The position numbers and the translations under genes are program-made. 10,448 bases of DNA from Acidimicrobiia bacterium (GTDB lineage: Bacteria; Actinomycetota; Acidimicrobiia; Spongiisociales; SHLN01): assembly GCA_013043085.1 (NCBI GenBank), contig JABDOU010000022.1, forward strand, positions 1-10,448, read 5' to 3'. Under the pieces are notes generated by a model. That model did not search any database, was not told the DNA's origin, and saw only the letters and a list, made by a program, of their open reading frames with translations. This document shows positions 1 to 6,589 of this stretch, piece after piece; the stretch's first letter is position 1, and each line of letters begins with the position of its first letter.

Positions 1-1230
1 GGGGGCAAGCGAAGTGATGATGATGATCGACCGCTCGACCAGTTCCGAGTTGCGGTCAAGATCGGCCTCGATGCCCTCGATGCATCGTTCTCGAAGAGTA
101 TTCGACGCGGCACTGAGCAGGCTTATCGATTCGAGGAAGTTGTGAGCCATCATCGGCATCATCACGTTCAATTCGAAGTTGCCGTTCGCTCCACCCCACG
201 TTATGGCGGTGTCGTTGCCGATGACGTGTGCCGCCACCTGCATCGTCATCTCGGGTATGACCGGATTGACCTTGCCGGGCATGATCGAAGAACCAGGCTG
301 CAATGACGGAAGTCGTATCTCGGCGATACCCGTTCGGGGACCCGAGCTGAGCCAGCGAAGATCATTCACGATCTTGAACAGCGCTTGAGCAACTGTCTTC
401 AGGGCGCCGCTGGCAAATACAACTGCATCTTTGGCAGCCTGGGCCTCGAAGTGGTTGTCGGCTTCGCGAAACGGGTATCCGGTCGATTCGCCGATTCCGG
501 CGATGACCGCGGGCGCGAACTCGGGCCGAGCGTTCAATCCGGTTCCGACCGCTGAACCGCCAAGCGCAAGTTCTTCCAGCCCGGGAAGCGCGGCCTCTAC
601 TCGCTCTCTCCCTTTCGAGATTTGCGTCGCGTATCCGCTGAACTCCTGGCCAAGGGTGACCGGCGTCGCATCCATGAGGTGCGTTCGTCCCGATTTCACG
701 ATAGCTGCGAACTCCTCGGCCTTTGCGGCTAGCGACGACGAGAGGGCATCCAGCGCGGGCAATAAATCTTCGCGAATCGCAGCCACGGCTGCGATATGAA
801 TGGCGCTCGGGATCACGTCGTTTGACGACTGGCCCTGGTTGACGTGATCGTTAGGGTGAACCAGCCCATCTCCCAGCTTTCCACCGAGGATTTGCGTTGC
901 CCGGTTGGCGATGACTTCATTGCTATTGGTGTTGGTAGAGGTGCCGGAACCCGTCTGAAAGATGTCGAGGACAAATTGACTGTCGTGCCTTCCGGACATG
1001 ACCTCGTCGGCCGCTTCGGCGATTGCGTCTCCCTGTTCCGGGCTGACCACGCCAAGCGCTTTGTTGATCTTGGCTGCTTCTCGCTTGAGCAACCCCAGGG
1101 CCCAGATGAAGCGGCGACCGAAACGGAGATCGGAGATCGGAAAGTTCTCGACGGCACGCTGGGTTGACGCGCCATAGAGCGCATCATCGGGCACCTGCAG
1201 CTCACCCATGGAGTCTCGTTCGATTCTCAC
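1..1230 (-). CDS. fumC: Class II fumarate hydratase, 3' end cut by window
   Basis: Fumarase class II interconverts fumarate and (S)-malate in the cytosolic TCA cycle, as an iron-independent homotetramer. The minus strand reads 410 codons without a stop to the window edge. The family is about 460 residues, so roughly 50 C-terminal residues are missing. Visible motifs are GSGTSTNTNSNEV (from residue 94), HPNDHVNQGQSSND (the substrate-binding region), SGRTHLMDATP with H184 (equivalent to the catalytic His188 of E. coli FumC), and the superfamily signature GSSIMPGKVNP from residue 313, whose S314 matches the catalytic Ser318. The text after the signature (VIPEMTMQVAAHVIGND) is fumarase-like rather than aspartase-like. 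I chose the GTG at 1230: it gives VRIERDSMGEL, the usual family N-terminus, with AGGAG at 1243-1247 twelve bases upstream. The ATG at 1209 would remove conserved residues. The gene diverges from the MBOAT gene across a 328-base spacer. Confidence 0.95.
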   Translation of the reverse strand, partial: MRIERDSMGELQVPDDALYGASTQRAVENFPISDLRFGRRFIWALGLLKREAAKINKALGVVSPEQGDAIAEAADEVMSGRHDSQFVLDIFQTGSGTSTNTNSNEVIANRATQILGGKLGDGLVHPNDHVNQGQSSNDVIPSAIHIAAVAAIREDLLPALDALSSSLAAKAEEFAAIVKSGRTHLMDATPVTLGQEFSGYATQISKGRERVEAALPGLEELALGGSAVGTGLNARPEFAPAVIAGIGESTGYPFREADNHFEAQAAKDAVVFASGALKTVAQALFKIVNDLRWLSSGPRTGIAEIRLPSLQPGSSIMPGKVNPVIPEMTMQVAAHVIGNDTAITWGGANGNFELNVMMPMMAHNFLESISLLSAASNTLRERCIEGIEADLDRNSELVERSIIIITSLAP

Positions 1231-1337
1231 GTTGAAGCCTTTCTCCTGCCCAACCAAGCCTAGAACTCTGGTTCTGTCGTCGAAACCGATAGGCGCTCTC
1301 AGAAGTGACCAACCGACACGTCGCGGCAAAGGTTCAG

Positions 1338-1454
1338 GTGCTGCCGAAGAACTACACTCCCGCTGCCTTGCAGGGATGGATACCGGTGCACCGACCAGAG
1401 CGTGCGGGTGACCGGTACTGGATGGCCCAGGATCCCTGCAACGAATGCTCGTGA
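1338..1454 (+). CDS. Possible 38-residue small protein, unrecognised
   Basis: A GTG-started frame of 38 codons ends in TGA at 1452-1454. It is preceded by AAAGG at 1328-1332, five bases before the start, a plausible ribosome binding site. The frame is also open upstream to a GTG at 1305, which would give 49 residues, but the binding site there is weaker. Third codon positions are mostly G or C, as in the neighbouring genes. The peptide starts VLPKNYTPAALQGW, is rich in aromatic and basic residues, and ends DPCNECS, with a Cys-x2-Cys pair. I recognise no family. It has no membrane segment and no signal peptide. It could be a real small protein, a decayed gene fragment, or chance. The frame overlaps an inverted repeat, which could equally mean the DNA serves as a structured or regulatory element. 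Confidence 0.3.
   Translation: MLPKNYTPAALQGWIPVHRPERAGDRYWMAQDPCNECS
1381..1417. repeat. Inverted repeat, about 11 bp stem with one bulge
   Basis: TACCGGT at 1381-1387 pairs with ACCGGTA at 1411-1417. After a single bulged G at 1388, CACC pairs with GGTG just inside the right arm. The enclosed loop is about 14 bases. No T-run follows on either side, so it does not look like an intrinsic terminator. It lies inside the possible small ORF at 1338-1454. It could be an RNA structure or a binding site; its function is unknown. Confidence 0.4.
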
Positions 1455-1487
1455 CCCAGATGGTCAAGAGAATGACGCCAAGTCTTC

Positions 1488-1515
1488 ACTGGTACCTCAA
1501 TATTGAGCCAGTTTT
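1488..1515 (+). promoter_or_regulatory. Palindromic hairpin followed by a short T-run
   Basis: The core CTCAATATTGAG (1496-1507) is a perfect 12-bp palindrome. It is flanked by ACTGG (1488-1492) on the left and CCAGT (1508-1512) on the right, which extend the stem across a TAC bulge. TTTT (1512-1515) follows at once. Read as RNA this is a weak terminator-like hairpin; read as DNA it is a good candidate operator. A poor promoter candidate overlaps it: TTGAGC (1503-1508) and CATGAT (1527-1532), 18 bases apart, each matching the sigma-70 consensus at four of six positions. If that promoter is real, a protein on the palindrome would cover its -35 element and could control the O-acetylation operon. 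Confidence 0.35.
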
Positions 1516-1546
1516 CAACGTGTACACATGATTTTTTCAAAACTGG
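1508..1546 (+). repeat. Second inverted repeat, sharing an arm with the preceding hairpin
   Basis: CCAGTTTT (1508-1515) is the exact inverted copy of AAAACTGG (1539-1546), separated by 23 bases that include the 8-bp palindrome GTGTACAC (1520-1527) and six Ts (1532-1537). The left arm is the same CCAGT that can pair with ACTGG at 1488-1492, so the two hairpins exclude each other in RNA. The right arm ends 12 bases before the MBOAT GTG start, which has no clear Shine-Dalgarno sequence. Confidence 0.4.
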
Positions 1547-1558
1547 ATTGCTGACGAC

Positions 1559-2983
1559 GTGGTCTTTTCTTCCGTCGAGTTTCTGTTCTTTTACCTGCCA
1601 GTCGTCATGGCTGTCTATTTTGTTTTGCCAAGATCGGTTCGCAACTTTTGGCTGATGCTTGCATCCGTGGTCTTCTATTCGTGGGGCGGTTGGGCATTTC
1701 TTCCGATTCTTTTCGTGTCGGTGATTGCCGACTATGCGCTGGGTTTCCTCGCTGCCCGCGGCCATACTCGCGAAGATCCACGTCTAAAGCGGCTTGCCGT
1801 GGGTCTTTCGGTGGCGGTCAATATCGGCCTCCTCGGATACTTCAAATACGCGAACTTCTTTGTTGAAGAATTCGACGCGGCCTTTTCCGGCCTTGGAATC
1901 GATTCGAGCAGTTGGACGCGCGTAGCTCTTCCGATCGGAATCTCGTTCTTTACCTTTCAGTCGATGAGCTACACCATCGATGTTGCTCGCGGTGCTGCAG
2001 CCCACCTGCGGAGTCCGATCGACTTTGCGATGTACGTCAGCCTCTTTCCGCAGCTGATCGCGGGCCCGATTGTCCGGTTTCACGAAATGGCCGCCGAGAT
2101 ATCCGATCGCGTGGTTCGGAGAGAGGACTTCGCCGAGGGCGCTCTTCGGTTTGCGCATGGTCTCGCGAAGAAGGTGATCATCGCGGACGCGGTGGGACCG
2201 GTCGCCGATGCTGCATTCGCTGCTAGTTCTCTCTCGGCGACTGAGGCCTGGGTGGGCATCCTCGCATACACGGTTCAGATCTACTTTGACTTCTCCGGTT
2301 ACTCCGACATGGCGATTGGTTTGGGACGAATGCTGGGATTCCGCTTTCCCGAGAATTTCAATCGTCCGTACTCCGCTGTGTCCATTACGGACTTCTGGAG
2401 GAGATGGCATATCACGCTCTCGAACTGGTTTCGTGATTACGTCTATATCCCACTGGGTGGGTCTCAAAAGGGAGTTGCACGCACATACTCGAATCTGGTC
2501 TTTGTGTTTCTTGTGACGGGGCTCTGGCATGGAGCCAACTGGACGTTCGTGATATGGGGTGCATACCACGGTTTGCTCCTCATAGCCGAACGGGTCATTG
2601 GCCAACGACCGGTCGGTGACGGTGCGATCCAATTTGCTCCGCTCCGTCGTGCAATCACCTTTGTGCTAGTGGTGGTCGGCTGGGTGCTCTTCCGGGCAGA
2701 GAGCCTTGGCGCTGCATGGCTATACCTTCGCTCGTTGATTCCGGATGGGGGATTTGGGAGCGGAGCCGATCTCGAACTGAGCTCTCGTACCATTGCGCTT
2801 CTCGCCATAGGGCTTGTCGTCGTGCTGCTTCCGAGGGGCTTTTCAGGTAGTCGACTCTTGACGAATTACGTTGGCATGCGGCCCGCAGCCGCTCGCCTGG
2901 CCACCGTACTCCTCCTGGCGCCCTACAGTGCAGCTCTCGTGTTGAGCGGTACCTTCAGTCCCTTCCTGTATTTCCAGTTCTGA
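1559..2983 (+). CDS. MBOAT family O-acyltransferase, AlgI type
   Basis: A 474-residue polytopic membrane protein of the membrane-bound O-acyltransferase family, usual length for AlgI/PatA-like members. Such proteins take acetyl groups from a cytoplasmic donor, probably acetyl-CoA, and pass them across the membrane for polysaccharide O-acetylation. The N-terminus VFSSVEFLFFYLP is typical of the group. Other hallmarks are FPQLIAGPIVRF near residues 161-172, QIYFDFSGYSDMAIGLGRMLG, then FNRPYSAVSITDFWRRWHITLS with H284, and GLWHGANWTFVIWGAYHG with H324. These match the two conserved MBOAT histidines, the second being the proposed catalytic one (His322 in Pseudomonas AlgI). The GTG start is chosen because it gives this conserved N-terminus; upstream there is no strong ribosome binding site. 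Its stop overlaps the next start by one base (TGATG), which implies translational coupling. The acceptor polymer cannot be inferred. Confidence 0.93.
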   Translation: MVFSSVEFLFFYLPVVMAVYFVLPRSVRNFWLMLASVVFYSWGGWAFLPILFVSVIADYALGFLAARGHTREDPRLKRLAVGLSVAVNIGLLGYFKYANFFVEEFDAAFSGLGIDSSSWTRVALPIGISFFTFQSMSYTIDVARGAAAHLRSPIDFAMYVSLFPQLIAGPIVRFHEMAAEISDRVVRREDFAEGALRFAHGLAKKVIIADAVGPVADAAFAASSLSATEAWVGILAYTVQIYFDFSGYSDMAIGLGRMLGFRFPENFNRPYSAVSITDFWRRWHITLSNWFRDYVYIPLGGSQKGVARTYSNLVFVFLVTGLWHGANWTFVIWGAYHGLLLIAERVIGQRPVGDGAIQFAPLRRAITFVLVVVGWVLFRAESLGAAWLYLRSLIPDGGFGSGADLELSSRTIALLAIGLVVVLLPRGFSGSRLLTNYVGMRPAAARLATVLLLAPYSAALVLSGTFSPFLYFQF

Positions 2984-4098
2984 TGAGACGCTTACTGGAT
3001 CATTTCTCCATTGCAGCCCTTTGTACGCTTTTCGGTCTTCCCCTCGTGCTCATATTGTTCGGAGTCCGCGCCCCTGGCATCGAGAATGCCGCTCCTGTCA
3101 GCTTTCCGGGCCCGCCCGATCGGCTGAGCGAGGCCTATATCGCAGACATGACCGCGTGGATGCGAGAACGAGCGCCAGGGAGAGATCTCGCAGTTGGAGC
3201 GGTGGCAGAAGTAGCTCTTGCCTTGAACGAGTCGGCGAATCCCGTTGTAACGCTAGGTCGTGACGGGTGGCTGTACTACACCCCGACCCTCGATCAGGAT
3301 TGTTTCGATGATCGCTGGCCGGAGACCATTGCGAGCAATGTGGCACGGCTACAAGATGCGTATGCCGGCGCAGGAAAACGGCTCGTCGTTGTTGTAGGCC
3401 CTGATAAGGCGAGCATTTATCCAGAGCACCTACCGAATGTATCTTCCTGCGTCGAAGAGAACTGGCGACGGCTGAATCAGGCTTTGGGGGCCCTCGAGCG
3501 TCAGGACGTTGTACGTTTGTGGGAGCCACTGCAGGCTGCCGCAACCGAAGAACTCGTGTACCTCGAGGCCGATACCCATTGGAATGACGTCGGAGCATCG
3601 ATAGCTGCTCGCGAGCTGTTGGAGACGCTCGAGGCGGGAGTGTTTGGTGAGAGCGATATCAGCTTTGACTCCGTCCAGCCGGCTCCGGCTGATCTACGAG
3701 GCCTACTGGGTCTTGGCTCACGGCTGGGAGATGCACCGCTCGCCGACGTCGAACGCGCAGGTGTTTCCTGGCAAGTGATCGAAGAGACTCACGTCGACCC
3801 TGACCTACCGAAGCGTTTCGTGGAATACCGAGCTACGACCGAAGGCGCGTCCCGGCTGATCGAGGGCAGCACCGTTTTTTTGCACGATTCATTTGGCATC
3901 GACGTTCTCGACATGCTTCCTCCCTATTTTGAACACCTCACAGCGGCTCAAACAACCGATACCGAGTATCCGAGCGTCTCGCGCGCGATTGTGACAGGAG
4001 ACACAGTCGTCATACTCACGGTGCAGCGCAAGATCGGTCAACTGTTTTCCAGTTCGAAATACGAGCAATTTCTTGCGCCACTACAGCCCGGGGGTTAG
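2983..4098 (+). CDS. AlgX/AlgJ-like SGNH hydrolase-fold O-acetyltransferase
   Basis: A 371-residue protein with one N-terminal hydrophobic segment (about residues 8-28), probably a membrane anchor, leaving the rest outside the membrane. The body has the layout of the AlgX/AlgJ SGNH-like domain: GRDGWLYY at 92-99, VVVVGPDKASIYPEHLP near 135-151, EADTHWNDVGASIAA with D197 and H199, and FLHDSFGID with S303. Asp, His and Ser occur in the order and spacing of the AlgX/AlgJ catalytic triad (Asp174, His176 and Ser269 in Pseudomonas AlgX). The expected role is to transfer acetyl groups received from the adjacent MBOAT to an exported glycan. The ATG overlaps the MBOAT stop by one base. Sequence outside the motifs is divergent, so an esterase acting on the same glycan is a less likely alternative. 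Confidence 0.85.
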   Translation: MRRLLDHFSIAALCTLFGLPLVLILFGVRAPGIENAAPVSFPGPPDRLSEAYIADMTAWMRERAPGRDLAVGAVAEVALALNESANPVVTLGRDGWLYYTPTLDQDCFDDRWPETIASNVARLQDAYAGAGKRLVVVVGPDKASIYPEHLPNVSSCVEENWRRLNQALGALERQDVVRLWEPLQAAATEELVYLEADTHWNDVGASIAARELLETLEAGVFGESDISFDSVQPAPADLRGLLGLGSRLGDAPLADVERAGVSWQVIEETHVDPDLPKRFVEYRATTEGASRLIEGSTVFLHDSFGIDVLDMLPPYFEHLTAAQTTDTEYPSVSRAIVTGDTVVILTVQRKIGQLFSSSKYEQFLAPLQPGG

Positions 4099-4138
4099 CG
4101 ATCAAGGTTCCTCAGGTCAGTGATTAGGGTCAGGTGGC

Positions 4139-4900
4139 ATGCAATCGACTGCCGACATCGGATTACATGACAAGACCGTGGTCGTCACAGGAGCGAGCCG
4201 CGGCATAGGTCTCGCCATCGCATCCGCCGCAGCCGACGCAGGCGCCAATGTCGTGCTTGCCTCGCGTAAACAGCACGGGGTTGATGCCGCCGCCGAGGAA
4301 ATCCGATCTGCCGGCGGCTCGGTTCTTGCCGTGGCGGCGCACATGGGTGACGGAGAAGCCGTGGCGGGCCTCTTCGAAAAGGCGATAGCCGAGTTTGGAG
4401 CCGTCGATGGCCTTGTCAACAATGCGGCCACCAATCCATATTTCGGTCCGATGTTGGGAATCGAGGATGGAGCATTCGACAAGACCATTGAGGTGAACGT
4501 CAAAGGTCCGTTGGCGGCGATCCGTCACTTCGCATCTCAGGGCCGAGAGGGTTCGATCGTCAATATCGCCTCGATCGCCGGCATGAGGGCCGCACCGCTA
4601 CAGGGCGTATACGGGATGACCAAGGCAGCCGTGATCTCCATGACCCAAACGCTCGCTCACGAACTCGGAGGGGTTGGGATCCGGGTGAATGCGGTATGTC
4701 CCGGTCTGGTCGAGACGAGATTTGCTCAAGCCTTGATCGACAACGAAGAGATCCTCGAGAAGGTAAATGATAAATCTGCATTGAAACGTCACGGCCAACC
4801 CGTCGAAATCGCGGGTGCCGCGGTCTACCTTCTGTCGGATGCGTCGAGCTTCATGACCGGTCAATCAATCGTCATCGATGGTGGATCCACCGCCAACTGA
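4139..4900 (+). CDS. SDR family NAD(P)-dependent oxidoreductase
   Basis: A 253-residue classical short-chain dehydrogenase/reductase of typical length. TGASRGIG (17-24) is the dinucleotide-binding motif, and R43 with K44 after the second strand suggests NADP(H) preference. NNAA follows at 94-97, and the catalytic tetrad is N120, S145, Y158 and K162 (YGMTK). PGLVETRFA and the C-terminal GQSIVIDGGS are also typical. The NPYFGP stretch after NNAA recalls the NPFFG of DHRS4-like carbonyl/retinal reductases and their bacterial relatives, but the substrate is not predictable; a 3-oxoacyl reductase role is also possible. The ATG at 4139 is preceded by AGGG at 4126-4129, nine bases away. It lies 40 bases after the SGNH gene on the same strand, so co-transcription is plausible but a functional link is unproven. 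Confidence 0.9.
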   Translation: MQSTADIGLHDKTVVVTGASRGIGLAIASAAADAGANVVLASRKQHGVDAAAEEIRSAGGSVLAVAAHMGDGEAVAGLFEKAIAEFGAVDGLVNNAATNPYFGPMLGIEDGAFDKTIEVNVKGPLAAIRHFASQGREGSIVNIASIAGMRAAPLQGVYGMTKAAVISMTQTLAHELGGVGIRVNAVCPGLVETRFAQALIDNEEILEKVNDKSALKRHGQPVEIAGAAVYLLSDASSFMTGQSIVIDGGSTAN

Positions 4901-4936
4901 AGCGGGCTCCCTTCATTTTCGGGTTGTGCAGACGTG

Positions 4937-4970
4937 TCTATCCGATGTGGGTCTCTATCCGATGTGGGTC
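4937..4970. repeat. Perfect 17-bp tandem duplication
   Basis: The unit TCTATCCGATGTGGGTC occurs twice in direct succession (4937-4953 and 4954-4970) with no mismatch. It lies in the 124-base spacer between the convergent SDR and DUF4126 genes, just before the hairpin at 4988-5002. No further copy was noticed in the window. A perfect two-copy repeat suggests a recent slippage duplication. Confidence 0.9.
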
Positions 4971-4987
4971 CTCAGATCGTCCCAACC

Positions 4988-5016
4988 GGACAGGCCCTGT
5001 CCTGATAGGTCCTTTT
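4988..5016 (+). terminator. Possible transcription terminator hairpin between convergent genes
   Basis: GGACAG (4988-4993) and CTGTCC (4997-5002) form a 6-bp GC-rich stem with a GCC loop. A TTTT run occurs at 5013-5016, ten bases downstream on the plus strand. The distance to the T-run is longer than in a standard intrinsic terminator, and the minus-strand side has no T-run. Its place between two gene ends fits a terminator for the SDR transcript, perhaps acting in both directions. Confidence 0.4.
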
Positions 5017-5024
5017 GTGGATGT

Positions 5025-5600
5025 CTAGGTGATCGTCGGTTCACGCTTGCGTCTTGTCAGCCTTCTGACCCACCGCCAGATGAGATAGGAAAAGGCGAGC
5101 AGCAGAATTGCTACGAGTATCGGTGCGACGACGGCAAGGACGGAAGTGACCGTGGCAACCACGTCTTCGGCTGCACTCACCGGAGTATTGCCGATGCCTG
5201 CAGTCGTTGCCGTAACGGCGGGACGGACGACTGTCGATTTGGTGGCGTGGACTCCACCCGACACGAGCAGTCCCGCTATCACCGCCACTGCTGGATTGAG
5301 CTCGGCGGCTGATGTCGAGGCGGCGAACACCAGGGCGCCTGCCGTTGGGCGCACAAAGGTTTGGATGGCATCATTGATATGGTTGACCGCCGGAACCTTG
5401 TCGGCCACGATTTCGACCACGGTGAGCGCGCCGAGGGCGATGAGTACGGCCGGATTCGAGACGATGTCATAAGGATTGGAAAGCTCCAGGAGGCTCGTAA
5501 ACCGATCCATCAACCCCACGACGAGTAGCGGAATATAGGCATTCAATCCGGCTGAGACAGACAGTCCAAAGGCTGAAAATAATCCGGTGAGCAGCTCCAT
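5025..5600 (-). CDS. DUF4126 domain membrane protein
   Basis: A 191-residue integral membrane protein of unknown function that matches the DUF4126 pattern. It begins with SAGLNAYIPLL in the first hydrophobic segment, followed by VEIVADKVPAVNHINDAIQTFVRP near 61-84. Next come small-residue-rich hydrophobic stretches (about 86-115), then HATKSTVVRPAVTATTAGIGNTPVSAAED near 117-145, a C-terminal hydrophobic segment (about 148-172) and a basic tail (RRLTRRKRE). At least four membrane segments are likely. It is divergent from the EamA gene with only 44 bases between the starts, and convergent with the SDR gene. The ATG at 5600 has no strong ribosome binding site. The family has no established biochemical role, and the neighbours do not suggest one. 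Confidence 0.85.
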   Translation of the reverse strand: MELLTGLFSAFGLSVSAGLNAYIPLLVVGLMDRFTSLLELSNPYDIVSNPAVLIALGALTVVEIVADKVPAVNHINDAIQTFVRPTAGALVFAASTSAAELNPAVAVIAGLLVSGGVHATKSTVVRPAVTATTAGIGNTPVSAAEDVVATVTSVLAVVAPILVAILLLAFSYLIWRWVRRLTRRKREPTIT

Positions 5601-5644
5601 CGATTCGAGAGCGTACCCGGCATACCTGGTCCTAGGCTCGCTCC
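5601..5644. other. 44-base divergent spacer
   Basis: This is the only non-coding DNA between the divergent DUF4126 and EamA starts, so their promoters must lie here or extend into the genes. It contains GGCATACC and the palindrome CCTAGG, but no convincing -10/-35 pair or ribosome binding site on either strand. Both mRNAs may be leaderless or have very short leaders. Confidence 0.4.
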
Positions 5645-6562
5645 ATGGTCACACCTGTATTGCGCGCTCTCGTCGGTGAAGGCGAGCTGAGTTACCGACA
5701 GGGTGCTTCGATCGTCCTCATCTCCGGGGTGATGTTCAGCTTCACGGCGCTGTTGTTCCGTGCTCTGGACAACGCCAACGACTGGCAGTTTCTAACCATG
5801 CGGGGCGGCTCAACTGCTCTGGTCTTGTTGGTTGTGGCCTATGTGCGCCGTCGCGGTCGGCCGGTCCGATTTGACGAGATCGACTGGAAGGTCGCTCTGG
5901 CGGGTGTGTTGCTTGCCGTCATGTCGATGTTGTTCATTTTGGCCCTGGCGCGGACAACGGCTGCTTTGACAACATTCCTATTGGCGGCAGCACCATTCTT
6001 CGGGGCGCTGTTCGGTCGTGTATTCCTCGGCGAGAAGGTGTCGATGGTGACGGTCGGTGCTATGGCAACGGCCATGAGCGGCGTGGCCGTGATGGTTGGA
6101 TCCGGCATAGAGGCCGGCCAGACCGCCGGGGTGGTCTTCGCGGCTCTCATCCCTCTCGTATTGGGGCTGTACAACGTTCTCCTCCGCTCAAAAGGCAGCT
6201 CAGTCGATCCCATCTTGCCGGCCATCATCGCCGGGGGGACGCTCGTGGTGGTCGCTGGTTTCGTATCGGTTCTGACGGTGGGGCTGGCCATGAGCCTTCG
6301 AGACATTCTTCTGGGGTTCGCAGCGGGCGGCGTCATCCTCGGTATCGGGCTTCCGCTCTTCAACCTCGGTCACAGGTCGGTGCCGACCGCGCAGGTTTCG
6401 TTGCTCAATCTCTCCGAGATCGTCCTGGCACCGATCTGGGTGTGGATATGGCCCGGGGAGGTTCCCGCGACCGCAACATTGATCGGCGGGGCGATCGTTC
6501 TCGTTGCAGTCATCTATCTCGTGGTCGCATCCGATCGACAGTTCAGGCTTGCAGCCCGATAG
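5645..6562 (+). CDS. EamA/DMT family transporter
   Basis: A 305-residue, very hydrophobic protein with about ten predicted membrane helices in two tandem EamA repeats (roughly residues 17-150 and 160-295), the usual size for a drug/metabolite transporter superfamily exporter. Typical features are SGVMFSFTALLFRALD in helix 1, TAALTTFLLAAAPFFGALFGRVFLGEKVS at the end of repeat one, and TAQVSLLNLSEIVLAPIWVW followed by GEVPATATLIGGAIVLVAVI at the end of repeat two. The family exports amino acids, metabolites or nucleotide precursors, and the substrate cannot be read from sequence. The ATG at 5645 has only a weak upstream purine patch. The alpha/beta hydrolase gene follows after 27 bases on the same strand and may be co-transcribed. 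Confidence 0.92.
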   Translation: MVTPVLRALVGEGELSYRQGASIVLISGVMFSFTALLFRALDNANDWQFLTMRGGSTALVLLVVAYVRRRGRPVRFDEIDWKVALAGVLLAVMSMLFILALARTTAALTTFLLAAAPFFGALFGRVFLGEKVSMVTVGAMATAMSGVAVMVGSGIEAGQTAGVVFAALIPLVLGLYNVLLRSKGSSVDPILPAIIAGGTLVVVAGFVSVLTVGLAMSLRDILLGFAAGGVILGIGLPLFNLGHRSVPTAQVSLLNLSEIVLAPIWVWIWPGEVPATATLIGGAIVLVAVIYLVVASDRQFRLAAR

Positions 6563-6589
6563 GGGCGCGGTGCGACAATACTTGCGGCC

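Larger units (their letters stand above)
1231..1558. other. 328-base divergent spacer between fumC and the MBOAT gene
   Basis: This is the only stretch over 300 bases without a recognisable gene. It must hold the fumC promoter on the minus strand and probably the promoter of the MBOAT operon. It also contains a possible 38-codon ORF (1338-1454), an inverted repeat inside that ORF (1381-1417) and a palindrome cluster (1488-1546) directly before the MBOAT start. I found no convincing -35/-10 pair for fumC. No tRNA-like or other recognised RNA structure was seen. Confidence 0.6.

Noticed and set aside
10..28. Short GAT-repeat-like stretch (gatgatgatgat)
   Set aside because: It encodes a run of isoleucines in fumC (ERSIIIITS), where family members have hydrophobic residues; it is not a repeat array.
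431..1167. Plus-strand open frames (431-799 and 844-1167)
   Set aside because: They lie opposite fumC, whose motifs run continuously through the region on the minus strand.
813..1205. Minus-strand 130-codon frame
   Set aside because: It is the fumC DNA read in the wrong frame and has a Ser/Arg/Pro-rich shadow composition.
1784..2632. 282-codon open frame on the minus strand
   Set aside because: It is antisense to the MBOAT gene, has a charged low-quality composition and shows no recognisable domain.
4878..5312. 144-codon plus-strand frame across the SDR/DUF4126 junction
   Set aside because: Most of it is antisense to the DUF4126 gene and it spans the tandem repeat and terminator hairpin; there is no protein-like pattern.
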